Part shown: piece after piece, positions 51,476-63,200 of the stretch
Layout of the letters: each line of letters starts with the position of its first letter
Position numbering within the stretch: position 1 is the stretch's first letter
Source: Actinophytocola algeriensis
GTDB taxonomy: Bacteria > Actinomycetota > Actinomycetes > Mycobacteriales > Pseudonocardiaceae
Reading direction: 5' to 3'
DNA length: 64,000 bases
NCBI RefSeq assembly: GCF_014203735.1
Contig: NZ_JACHJQ010000002.1
Span: forward strand, 741,126 to 805,125
The notes under the pieces: model-generated
What the model saw: only the letters and a program-made list of their open reading frames with translations
Told to the model about the DNA's origin: nothing
The model's database searches: none
Position numbers and translations under genes: made by a program

Positions 51476-54223
51476 TCAGCCCGCTTCGGGCAGCGCGCCG
51501 AACCACTTGCTGGTCGCCGCGGTCGCCACGGCCTCCTCGCGTACCGCGGCGGCCGCGAGCAGCCGGGTCAGCGCGGCCTCCGGGGCGGCGCCGTCCTCGG
51601 CGAGCAGGACACGCCGGACCGGCGTCGGCGCGACGGCGAGCACCCGCAGCCGGGTGTGCCCGGAGAGCACGACGTCGACGCCCCGCTTGGGGGCGGGTTC
51701 CCGGTCGTCGTCCGGTTCCGCGGGCGGCGGGTCGTCGAGCAGCCCGTCGAGCCGGCGGGCCGTGGTCGTCCAGATCAGTGCCTCGGCGGGCCCGACCGGT
51801 TCCGGGGCCGTGACGGGCGCGGCGACCAGCGGCGTCGGCAGGCGGATCACAAACTCGGGCCGCAGGTCGGTGCCTGCCGGGATGCCGCGCACCACGACGG
51901 CGCGTGCCGTCGGCAGCCGCCGCAGCCCGTCGGCGAGGCACACGTAGAAGTCGGCGTCGTAGTCCCCAGCCGGGTCGTCGGCGAACACCCGCACGACGGC
52001 CAGCTCGGCGAGCAGCGCCGCGTGGTCACCGGCGCCGAACCGCAGGCCGGGCCGCTCGGAGAGCAGCCGGGTGACCGCGCGGGTCGCGATGTCGTAGCGG
52101 GAACCAAGCTTGGCGCGCATGGCGCGCCGCTGCGCGACCGTGCTGCGCACGTGCTCGGGCACCTCGATCGCCGCCGGGCCACCGCTCCCCGCGGGCCGGG
52201 CGAACTCCCGGCCGGGCAGCAGTCCGGTGACGGACGCGACCGGCCGCGCGGCGGGCTCGGCCGCCTGCTCCGGCTGGGCGACGGGCACGACCGCGGGCAC
52301 GGCGGTGGCCGCGGCGACGCTGGGGATCCCCGCGCTGACCGCCGCGGCGACGTTCGCCAGGTCGGCCAGGTGGGACTCCTCCTCGTCCCCGCCCGCGCCG
52401 ACGACGACCACGGTGGTTTCCCTCGTGGTGTCCCGGGTGTGGCCCGCGACGGCCGGTGCCACGACCCCGGGCACGACGGGCTGGACCACCGCGGCCTCGC
52501 GGTCCGCGTCGGGCACCCCGGGCGCGGCCGACGCCGTGAACCCGGTCGCCACGGGCTCGTCCACGCTCACGGCCTCCTCGGCGGGCGCGGCGGACGGCGC
52601 GAACCTGGGTGGCTCGTCCGGGACGGTGGTGGCGTCCAGCACCGGGCCGACGGCGGGCGCGAACCCGTCCACCACGCGCACGGGGTCCAGGGTCGTGTGC
52701 ACGGTGGCGTCGTCACCGGTCGCCACGAACTCGGGCGCCTCGGTCTCCTCCTCGTCCTGCTCGGGCGCCACGGCCGCGAAGGTCCGCTCCTCCTCGTCCA
52801 CCTCCTCGGCGACGACCAGCACCCCGTCCCGGATGTCCAGTGCCGCCGTCGGGGCGGGCACCGCGGGCAGCGGCGCGACGGGCGCGGTGAAGACCACGCG
52901 GGGTGCCGGGACGGCGAGGATCGGCGCCTCGGGCACGATCCGGCCGTCTGCGGTCACGACGACCCGGCCCACGGGCGGCACGGCGTGGTCCCGTCCTGGT
53001 GCGGTGCCGTCGAGCAGGGTGACGGCGGTCGCGACGTGGTCCGCGGCCTCGACACCGGTGAGCGCCGCCGCGGCGGCCTCGTCGGCGGGCAGGATGCGCA
53101 GCGCCGCTCTCGTGTCGGCGGGCAGTTCGGGGACCAGGCGGTCCAGTGCGGGCAGCACGCCGTCGGGCACCGGACCGTCGGTGGCGAACACGATGTCGGC
53201 GGTCGGCCCGGTCTCGGCCGCCAGCGCGGTCAGGACCGCGGGGTCGGGGCGCACCGTCTCCGGGCGCACGACCAGTCCCCGCGCCACGACGTCGACCCGC
53301 CAGCCCGGCACCAGCCGGAACGACCCCGGCTCTGCCATGGGCAGGCGCGGCGGCGCGACCCACCGGTCCAGCACCGGCGGGGCCCCGCCGGGCCGGTACA
53401 CGCTCTCCACCGCGAACGGCCGCCAGCGGGCCGTGCCGTGCTCGTCGACGTGCACCAGTCCGCTGTCGCCCGGCACGCCGTGGGCCACCCGCACCGGCGT
53501 GCCGAGTGCGTCGGCGACGGCGCGGGCCAGCTCGCCCGCCTGCCCGGCGGCGCCGTACCAGGCGAGGACGGCGCGGTCGCGTGCCTCGTCGGGCAGCGTG
53601 CGCAGCACCTCGGCCACGGTCTCCCCGGCCGGTGGCCGCTCACCCGGCGCGCCGAGCACGACGTACATCCGGTCGCGGTCGGGCACCTGCCGCAGCAGCG
53701 GGTCGCCGGGCCGGACCTCGCTGCCCGGGCGGCGCAGCCACAGCCCGACGGGCACGTGGGTGAGGTGCTCGGCCTCCTCCGGCAGTCCGTCCTGCCACCA
53801 CGGGGCGGGGAACCGGGCGCCGACGCGGGTGCGCCTGCCACCCGGCCGGTACGACACCCAGCCCGCTGCCGGTCCGGGGACGAACACGCTGCCGTCCGCG
53901 AGCCCGACCGGGTCGCCGTCGGCGGCGGTGACCTCGACACCGAGCCGGTCCGCGAGCAGCCGGGCGGGCGGCAGGGTCCCGTCCGCGCCCATCGACCCGA
54001 AGCCCGGCGCCACCACGCACAGGTCGCCACGCACCTCGTCGGCGAGATCGGCGACGACCCACGGGTCGAGCCGCCGCATCGCGTCGACGGAGGAGGCGCC
54101 CACGACGACGAACGTGCGGTCCCGCTTTGGTGGCAGGTTCGCCGCCAGCAAGACCGCGGCGCCGTCGGCGTCGAGCCTCCCGACGACGAGCGCGTGCCGG
54201 ACCCGTTCAACGGTGATCTCCAC
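51476..54223 (-). CDS. 915-residue protein of the toxin operon, possible ADP-ribosyltransferase-fold C-terminus
   Basis: GTG 54223 is chosen because GGGAGGAGG lies 5 bases upstream. The N-terminal 400 residues are alpha/beta with VEITVERVRHALVVGRLDAD and repeated Rossmann-like units. Residues 430-660 are an acidic, Pro/Ala/Val-rich linker. The last 220 residues are compact (RAKLGSRYDIATRAVTRLL, then ARAVVVRG, EALIWTTTARRL and RRVLLAED). The order Arg-Gly, Thr-Thr-Thr and a late Glu is what an R-S-E ADP-ribosyltransferase fold would show, with Thr replacing the usual Ser-Thr-Ser; activity is uncertain. No signal peptide. It follows the giant toxin gene by 53 bp, so it may be an effector partner, chaperone or immunity factor. 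Confidence 0.55.
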   Translation of the reverse strand: MEITVERVRHALVVGRLDADGAAVLLAANLPPKRDRTFVVVGASSVDAMRRLDPWVVADLADEVRGDLCVVAPGFGSMGADGTLPPARLLADRLGVEVTAADGDPVGLADGSVFVPGPAAGWVSYRPGGRRTRVGARFPAPWWQDGLPEEAEHLTHVPVGLWLRRPGSEVRPGDPLLRQVPDRDRMYVVLGAPGERPPAGETVAEVLRTLPDEARDRAVLAWYGAAGQAGELARAVADALGTPVRVAHGVPGDSGLVHVDEHGTARWRPFAVESVYRPGGAPPVLDRWVAPPRLPMAEPGSFRLVPGWRVDVVARGLVVRPETVRPDPAVLTALAAETGPTADIVFATDGPVPDGVLPALDRLVPELPADTRAALRILPADEAAAAALTGVEAADHVATAVTLLDGTAPGRDHAVPPVGRVVVTADGRIVPEAPILAVPAPRVVFTAPVAPLPAVPAPTAALDIRDGVLVVAEEVDEEERTFAAVAPEQDEEETEAPEFVATGDDATVHTTLDPVRVVDGFAPAVGPVLDATTVPDEPPRFAPSAAPAEEAVSVDEPVATGFTASAAPGVPDADREAAVVQPVVPGVVAPAVAGHTRDTTRETTVVVVGAGGDEEESHLADLANVAAAVSAGIPSVAAATAVPAVVPVAQPEQAAEPAARPVASVTGLLPGREFARPAGSGGPAAIEVPEHVRSTVAQRRAMRAKLGSRYDIATRAVTRLLSERPGLRFGAGDHAALLAELAVVRVFADDPAGDYDADFYVCLADGLRRLPTARAVVVRGIPAGTDLRPEFVIRLPTPLVAAPVTAPEPVGPAEALIWTTTARRLDGLLDDPPPAEPDDDREPAPKRGVDVVLSGHTRLRVLAVAPTPVRRVLLAEDGAAPEAALTRLLAAAAVREEAVATAATSKWFGALPEAG

Positions 54224-54276
54224 ACGGCCTCCTCCCACTCATCCCTGACACGGTCGGGAGGCCGCGAAGAGTTCAC

Positions 54277-57200
54277 TCACACGGGAAGCGGCCGTCCGGT
54301 CGGGGTGAACCGCAGCGGTTCGGGTTCCTCCGCGTCGGCACCGATGACGAGCGCGATCACATCCCGGCCGGTCATCGCGGCGAGCTCCGCGGCGAGCGCG
54401 GCGGTGACGGTCGCGCCGACGAGCCGCAGCCCGCCGAGCGAGGGCACGAGCCTCCCGCCGTTGTCCGGCACCGGGATCTCCTCCCCCGCCGCCGCTGCCG
54501 CGCGCAGCTCGTGCACGCGGACGGCGCGCTCGTGCTCGGCGAGCGCGTACGGGTCGCTGCTCGACGGTGCCGGGGGCGGCTGGGTGCGCGACCCGGTGAT
54601 GAACTCGTTGCCGGCGTCCAGCGGGATCGCGTAGACCCGGTCGAGGTCGGGCAGCGCGCCGGGCCCGGCAGGCACGACCGTGCCAGCCTGACTGTCCACA
54701 ATGGAAATCTCGCCGTGGTGGTTCACGACGTTCCACGCGTGTCCCCGGCCGGTGCGCGGGAAGCCGAACACGAGCGCGTCGGACCCGTGACCGCCGCGCC
54801 GGATCCGGTCGATCACCTCGGCGAGCCCGTCGGCGCCGCGCCCGACCAGTTCCGGCGCGTACCCCAGCTCCTCGGCGGCCGCCGTCGCGCCACTCGCCGG
54901 CCCCCGCGGGGCGCTGCCCGCGACGCGCGGGTCGCCGTGCCAGGTCGCGTGGAACGCGAGGGAGGCGTCCACGCAGTTGACGTCGCGGCCCAAATCCGTG
55001 CGCGTGCCGTTGACCAGCGCGGCGAAGTCGGCCGGGTCGGTGAACCGCGAGCCGGGCGGCACGGCGGCACGCAGCGCGTCGACGTCCGCCTGGGACGGTG
55101 GTACCAGCCGTTCCGGCACGGGGCGGGTCGCGGGTGGTTCGTAACGGGTGGACGGGCCGTCGGCCTCGAAGTCGTCGCGGGATCGCTTGCCCGGTCCGGA
55201 TTCTGCTGGGGTGTGGCCCGTGTTCGCGGTGTCTTCGTGGGCCGGTGGTTGGTTCGCGGTGTCGAACGCGGCGCCGAGCTGGTCCGTCGAGCCGGGGGCG
55301 GCGCTGCGCTGGTTGCTCGTGACCGGGCCGCCGTCGGGCTGGAACTCGTCGCGCGATCGCTCGCCGATCCCCGCTTCCGCGGCGGGGTCGGGCAGTGGGT
55401 TCGGCAGCTGTCGGCGCGCCGCCTGTTCCGCAGCGGGCCGCTCGACGGACAGTTCGGTCTGATGCTCCGGTGGGAGGTTCCCGAGCGCGTCCTGAGCGTC
55501 GTCGACTCGCGTCGTCCGGGCTGGGTCCGGGTTCGGGTCCCGGGTTTCCGGCTGTCGGCTCCCGCCCTGCTCGTTCGCAGGCGCCTTGCCCTGCTGCTCC
55601 ACGGACTGCTCGTTGGCGGGCGCCTTCCCGTTGCCGCTGTTCGGGTCGACGAACTGTTCGGGCGCCGAGGCTTTGCCTCGATGGTCGGCCGGTGCCGAGT
55701 ACAAGTCGTCCGAGTCGTCGAAGGACGGCGCCTTGCCGTTGCCGTCGTTCGGGGCGGGCAACTGTTCCGGGGCCTTGCCCTTGCCGGACGTCTGGTCGTT
55801 GTTCCGCGGTCCCGACGACGAGCCCTGGTCTCCCCTGCTGGAATCCGGCGGCTGGAGGTTGTTCGACCCACCACCGTTGTTCGACCCGCCACCCTTGCTC
55901 GACCCACCACCGCTGTCGGTGTTGGTGGTCGTCGTGGTTGCCGGTGGCGGTGGTTCCGGGAGGTCGTCGACCGCCGCGTGGATGGCGTCCGGGGTGAGAG
56001 GGGAGGCCGGGTCGACGGTGTACGCGGTCGGGCGCATGTCCCTCGGCAGCGTCCCGACGAACGACCGCACATCGCCCAGCCCCACACCGTCCGCCACGTG
56101 CAGCGTCCGCCCCGGCGCTGTGGACGCGGGCGCGGGCGGCGCGGCCTGACCAGCGTGGTGCAACACGGCCCCGGCCGCGTCGCGGGTCACCGTGAACCCG
56201 TCCGGCGCCGGCTTGTTCGCGTGGTGCCACACGTCCGAGATGGTGATCAGCCGCTTGTCCAGCGCCTCCTGTTCCCACACCCGGACGTGGAGGTCATCCC
56301 GCGAACCGATCCTCACCACCGTGTGGGCGTCGGGACGGTTGCCGAACACGCCGCGCATCGACTCGACCGCCGAGTGGGTCCAGTTGGAACCCTTGCGGGT
56401 CACGTCGCTGTAGAAGTCGGCGTTCGCCAGGAACAGGTACGACCTGCCCGTGTACTTGACGCCGTCGGTGCCGCCGGTCTTCGACGACGTCGCGGTGGTG
56501 ACGTCGTTGGTGATGTTCTCCGACACCGGCGGGCCCGTGCCGACCGTCGTGGGACCCGCGGCGCCGGTGTTGGACGTGCTGCCCGCGAAGAACGGCAGCG
56601 ACGGACCATAACTCGTGGACACGGTCGTCGTCGTGCCCTCGGGTTTGCCTTTCTCGTGTTCCTGCGACAGGTTCATCTCCGTGCCCTCCGGCAGGGCCTG
56701 GACGAACCGGAAGCTGTTCTGGTGGAAGTCGGCGGACAGGCCGTAGTCGAACAGCTTGTCGTAGAAGGTGTTCTTGCCGCCGACGGTGTTCTCGGAGTGG
56801 TACTTGTCGCCGGTGAAGATGGCGTTCCCGCCGCTGTGGATCGACGAGCCCTTCGTCATGGTGTGCGCCACGTACTCCGAGTTGCTGCCCGGCCTGGTGT
56901 AGCTCGTCGTGTTGTTCGCGGCCGTGTCGATCTGGGTCTGCGGCACCGTGCCTGCCGGCAGCTTCTGGTTGCCGAGCTGCGCGTACAGCGCGTCGTGGAT
57001 CGCCTTGGCGGTGTCGGCGCCGATCGACTCGAGGCGCCAGCCGCCCTTCGGGTCGAACATCGGGGTCGGCCGTGCCGGTTGTGCGGGCAGCACGTCGAAC
57101 GTGGGCGTCGCCCCCGGCCGCGTCAGCGGCGGCGACGCGTCAGCGCTCGGGGACAGCAGGTCGACCGACCCCGGCAGGTTGAACGCGGGGGCCGTGCGGT

Positions 57201-60200
57201 CCATGTCGAACTGGCTGGGCACGCCGAGCAGCGGCGTGTCGACCAGCGGCATCGGGGCGCGTCGACGGGTGATCGTCAGCTGGTAGTCGACCTCGTGGCC
57301 CGTCCTGCCGACCTTGTCGGTGTCGACCTGCGTGTTGACCTTGTCGCTTTCGCTGCTCGGCAGGACCTCGTCGGTCTTCCACGTCTTGCTGCCACCGAAC
57401 ACCTGCGGGGTGAACGAACCGGTCGACGCACCGGCGTTCGGCTGCGACTGCCGCACCACCCCGTTCGCGTCCGGCTGCCCCGGCGGGACCGAGGGCACCT
57501 GACGGCTGTTGAACCCCGCCTCGATCGCGGCAGCGGCGCTCCACGCGCTGTTCTTCTTGTCCTGCACGGACGAGGTGACGTAGTCGGCGTTGCTCTGCTT
57601 GTCCGGGTCGATCGGCCGGGCAGGCGGCGCGGGGTGCGGCCGGTTCGACTCCTGCGCGGTGACCCGGATGTCGACAACGTCCTCCAGCGCGGCACCGGAG
57701 TTCGGCACGGAGATCACACCGCCGTGCCCCTGGCCGCCCACGAGCACGTCCTTCAGCCACACGTGCCCGCTCGGGCTGTTCAGCATCTTGTCGATCTGGC
57801 CGAGGATGTCGGCGCGCCACTTCCCGCTCGTGACGCCGAGGTTGTCGAGCGTGGTCTCGACCTGCGTGAGCGGCCCGTTGAGCGTGGCGCCGACGACGGT
57901 GGTGTCGCTGTAGGAGGCGTAGCCGGTGTTGCCCGCCAGCAACGTCTGCGCTGGGTTGGCCATGGGGGTCTTCGCGTCGGGCAGCGCACCCGCGAGGTCC
58001 GTCGGCACCGGCACACCGGCCGCGCCGAACAGGTCGATGGCGTGCGCGACCGGCATCTCCACGATGACACCGTTCGGCTGGTCGACGGTCACCGGCAGGT
58101 CGGTGAACGGCCTGGTCCTGATGACGTTGCGGATGTTCATGTCCGCCTCGTACGTGTACCGGGCGTCCATCAGCACGAACGCGGTGGGGCCCTTGTACTC
58201 GTACGCGTGCTTGGCGCCGCTGGTGAGGTCGACGGCGTGGCTCTTGCCGCCCTTCCAGCCGCCGCCGAGGACGCCGCGCAGCAGGGCGGCGACGTTGCCG
58301 TCGCGTTTGGACGCGTAGCCGAGGCTGATCTCGGCGTCGATGCCGAAGGTGTTGGACTTGGTGCTGCCCGTGACGTGGTCGCCGGCCTGGTTGCGCTTCA
58401 GCGTGCCGTTGGGGCGGATGTCGATCAGGCGTGGCGCGGAGTAGTCGACCTTCGCCGTCAGGGCACCGTTGAAGTCGGTGAGCCTGCCGGTCTGCACCAT
58501 CCGGCCGGTGCTCTTGGGGGCGCCGCCGATGCCCTGGGTCGCGGTGCCCCGGCTGCCCGCCTGACCGACGAAGTCGCGCACCGCGTCGTTGGAGGTGGTG
58601 TCCGGGCGGGTGAGCTCGGAGTTCTTGTAGTTGTAGGTCCTGGTGACCGGTGGACCGGCCGGGTTCGCCGGGTCGGGCCTCGACTCCGTGAACTGCTGCT
58701 GCCCCCACGAGGACCAGTTCCCGGAACCACTCGGCGGGATGCGGGTCGCGCCGGGGCCCGCCGTGGAGCCCGCCGCCGCCTCGACACGTTTCGCCATCGC
58801 GATGTACACGCCCTCGGTGGTGTTGGGCGTGACGTACACGTGCTCGACGTTGGTGTAGTCGCCGAACGCCGCGTGGTTGACGCGCGGCGGCGCGGTCGGC
58901 GGGGTGCCGAGGTAGATGCCGGGGTTCATGGTGCTGTTCGGCAGCGGCCGGGTGGCCCACTCCAGCTTGTCCGCGGCGGTCGCCACCTCGATCGCGTTGT
59001 GCACCGTCACGGTGCGCAGGTCGGCGCGCCCGGGCCGGTTGCCTGCGATGACCTGGTCGATGTCCGCCTTCTGCGGCCCCGTGATCCGGTTGTCGGCGGT
59101 CGGCCCGAACAGCTGGCGGTCGCCGAAGAAGAACCGCTGCGCCCAGTTCGGTGTCTTCGTGGAGCGGTGCACGGTGACGAACTCGACGTCGCCGGTGAAG
59201 TCGCGCAGGTCGCCGTCGTAGGTGCTCGCGCGGCCGTCCTTGCCGGTGTAGCCGGACTTGTTGGAGTGACCGCCTTCCCACGTGCCGGTGATCGAGGCGC
59301 GGGGCAGGCCGCCGGACGTGCTGGGCCCGCCCTGGTAGGGGTTCGGTAGACCGTCCTTCGGGGTGGCCTTCGGCGCGTTGGGGTTCGGGCTGTCGGTGCC
59401 GGTGAACAGGTGCGCGCCGCCGACGCCGAACCGGCCGGACCGCTTCGAGTCGTAGGTGCGGCGGAACTGGTCGGCGCTCTTGTCCTCGGCGCCCGACTGG
59501 GTCAGCCCGGACGGTGCGGTGGTGGTCGGCGGCACGGGACGGGCGTACACGTCGAGGACGTGGGTGCGGCCGCCGTCCTGCCAGGTGACCTGGTCACCGC
59601 CGTGCATGGCGTTGTAGATCGCGTCCCGCGCGCCGTTCTGGGAACCGAACTTGGTGTTGACCGCGGCCTGGCCCTTGGCGCTCAGGCCGTGCGACAGGTC
59701 GCGCGTGACGTTGGTCGTGTTGACCGACTGGATCGTGTCCTTGCCGAAGTAGTACGCGGTCGGCCGGTTCCCGGCGGCGTTGACGTTCTGGGAGCCGGAC
59801 AGGTGCGGTGGGAGCGGCAGGCCGAGCGAGCGGGCGAGCGGCACCGGCACCTGGACCGAGCTCGACACGGTGTCCACCACGCCGTTGGCGCCACCGACGC
59901 GCATGGGCCGGTCGATCCGGTACACCAGCTCGGTGTCGCTCGTGGAGTGGCTGGTGCCGTGCTCGCCTGCGGGGTTGGTGCCGTCGGTGGCGCCGGTGCT
60001 GAAGTCGGTGAACGCGCCGACGAACCAGCCCTTCAGGCCGCCGTACAGGCCGGCGCCGAACGTGGAGTCGCTGCCCCTGGTGGTCGACGAGCTGTTGGAA
60101 TGGCTGTTGGAGTGCGAGTGGTCGACGCCGGAGGTGCCGACGAGCGTGATCGTGGGCGGTCCGGTGGGCGTGACGGCCACGTTGGTGCCGCCCACGGTGA

Positions 60201-63200
60201 CCTGCGCGGGGTGCTGGTTCCGGGTGAGCAACTGGGTGTGGAGGACCTGCGCGGCGGTCGCCGTGTCGCCGAGCGTCGGCACGAACGACCGCGGGACGGT
60301 CACCGGCACGGGTGTCAGCGACCCGAACGCGCCGTTCGGGACGGGGTTCGGGGTGAGGACGTTCGTACGGGTGATCGAGGGCAGCCGCAACCCGGTCTGG
60401 ACAGGTGCCGTCGCCGGTGGCTGTCCCGGCCGCGTTGCGGTGATCGACATGGTGGTCGGCACGTACGTCTGCTGGTTGGTGGTGCTGCTGCTCGAGGTGG
60501 TGCCGGAGTCGAACTTCTGGGCCCGCTTCACCACCCCGCCGACGTAGACCATCGGCCGGATCGCCCCGCCCACCGCGTCGATGGGGCTGATGAAGAGCAC
60601 CGGGATGCGCACCGGCAGGCTGCTCGACGTCGACTGGCTGAGCGGGTTCGAGTTCTCCGCCGAGCTGTCGCGGGAGGTCGTGGCGGGCTGGTCGTGCTGC
60701 GGCGCGTACCGGGTGTCGGCCGGCCGGTGCAGGTCGGCGGTGAGTGAGACCGTGACCGGGCCCGTCGGCGTGGTGATGGTGAGCGTGCCGTCGTTGATGG
60801 CGTTCGCGAGGCCGTCCGGTCCGAGGTTGGTGAGCTGGGTGTTGACGGCGCCCGAGGGCGCCCCGGTCAGCCCGGCGAGCATGTCGGCGACCTGGTTCAG
60901 CGGCCCGAGCGTGTCGATGGTCAGCTCGGCGCCGGGCGGCAGCGAGGACAGCTGGGTGAGCCCGCGTTCGACCCCGCCCTGCTTGGCGGCGTCCGTGGCG
61001 TCGGTCTTGGCCTGCTCAGCGGTGGCGGCGTTCTGCTTGGCACTGTCCCGGGCGGTGTTCGCCCTGGTCTCGGCATCACGCGCGGTGTTCCGGTGGTTGG
61101 TGGCGGTGGTGATGTCGGTGGCGGCCGCCACCGCGGCGGCAGCGTTGTTGGCGATGGTGAGCTGGTTGTTGATCCGCCGCACGGCGGCGCCCGCGCTGTT
61201 GACGGCCTGCTGAGCCCGGTTCTGCGCGGCGACGGCGTCGTTGTGCGCGTTGGTCGCCGTGGTGTGCGAGGCCTGCGTGGCCGTGAGGTCGGCCTGCGCG
61301 GTGCGCACGGCCCGGCCCGCGGTGGCGATCGCCGCTTCCGTGGCGGTGATGGCGGCCTGGTTGGGGTTCTGCTGCCCGCGGAGGTTGGTGAGCTGCTGGT
61401 TCAGGTTCGCGCGGTGTTGACCGGCGTCCTGCACGCGCTGCTGCGCCCGGGCAACGGCGTCCGAGGTGCCGAGGACGGCGCCGTGCGCGTCGCGGACGGA
61501 CCGGGCGATCGCGGGTAGGTGGCTCTGCGCCTGCCGGTGGGCGGCACGCGCCACGCCGAAGGCTGAGGCTACGTGGTCGCGGGCGGTGTCGGCTTCCCGT
61601 TGGATTTGGGGTAGTTGGGTGTTCGGCTGGTTGTTGTCTCGATGGTTGTCTTGGCTGTTGTCTTGATTGTCGCGTTGGTTGTTCTGGTGGGTCTGCTGGA
61701 TGTTGTCTTGCTGGCTGTTGGTCTGCTGGCTCTTGTCCTTCGGTGCCGTGCTCTGTTCGCCGTTGTCCTGCTGACTGTTGCTCTGTTGGCCCTTGTCTTT
61801 GGGTGCCGTGCTCTGTTCGCCGTTGTCCTGCTGACTCTTGCTCTGGTCGCTCTTGTCTTTCGGTGCCGTGCTCTGCTCGCCCTTGTCCTGCTGACTCTTG
61901 CCCTGGTCGCTCTTGTCCTTCGGCCCCTTGGGCTGTTCACCATCGATCTTCGGGGTCTTGCTCTGCTGATCTTTGTCTTGCTGGCTGTTCTGCCGCTCGT
62001 TGTCCCTGGGTGCCTTGGTCTGCTCGCTCTTGTCCTGCTGGCTGGTGCTCTGCTCGCCGTCGGTCTTCGGCTTCTTGCCCTGCTGGATGTTGCTCTGGTC
62101 GCTCTTGTCCTGCGGCGCCTTGGGCTGCTCGCCGTCGATCTCCGGTGTCTTGCTCTGCTGGTCCTTGTCCTTCGGTGCCGTGCTTTGCTCGCTCTTGTCC
62201 TGCTGGCCGTCGACCTGCTCGCCGTTGGGGCCCTTGCTCTGCTCGCCGTCGTTCTGCTGACCGTCGCTCTTGTTCCGCGGCCCCCTGGGCTGCTCCCCGT
62301 CGACCTCCGGCGTCTTGCTCTGCTGACTGTCGTCCTGCTGGCTGTCGCTCTGCTCCCCGGTGTCCTTCGGGGACTCGCTCTGCTCCCCCTTGTTGTCCTG
62401 CTCGCTGTTGCTCTGGTCGCTCTTGTCCTGCGGCGCCTTGGGCTGCTCGCCGTCGATCTCCGGTGTCTTGCTCTGCTGGTCCTTGTCCTTCGGCGCCGTG
62501 CTTTGCTCGCTCTTGTCCTGCTGGCTGTCGCTCTGCTCCCCGGTGTCCTTCGGGGACTTGCTCTGCTCTCCCTTGTTGTCCTGCTCGCTGTTGCTCTGGT
62601 CGCTCTTGTCCTGCGGCGCCTTAGGCTGCTCGACGTCGACTTCTGGCGTGCGGCTCTGCTGACTGTCGTCCTGCTGACTGCTGCTCTGCCCGCCGTTGTC
62701 CTCTGGGAGCTTGCTCTGCTCGCCGTCGGTGTTCGGGCTCTTGCCTTGCTCGCCCTGGTCCCGCTGGCTGTCGCTCTTGTCCTGCGGCGCCTTGGGCTGC
62801 TCGCCGTCGATCTCCGGTGTCTTGTTCTGCTGGTTGTCGGCCTTCGGGGACTTGCTTTGCTCGCCCTGGTCGTTGCTCGGCTGGTCGTTGTCCTGGCGCT
62901 TGCGGACCGGTGGGGTGCGGTGGCGTGGGTTGGTGACCAGCTCGTGGGTCTCCACCGGGATGGGGGCCGGGGAGGTGTCGCCCAGGGCGGCGGCTGCCTC
63001 GGTCGTCATGGGGGTGCTCGGGCGGACCGGGGGCACGACCGGCGCGGAGGCGTTCGGCGTCGTCTTCGGGGTGGGTTTGGGGATTGGCGGGGGTTTGCGG
63101 GTGTTGGGCGGGGTGGGGACGCGGGTGCTCTGGGGCACGGCCGTCGGTGTGGTGGGCTGGTTGCCTCGGTCCTGGCCGGCGACCACCGGGGGTGGCTGTT

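Noticed and set aside
54511..60747. Long plus-strand frames opposite the giant protein
   Set aside because: Antisense to a frame with an intact catalytic triad and repeats; Arg/Val-rich composition typical of mirrored GC-rich codons.
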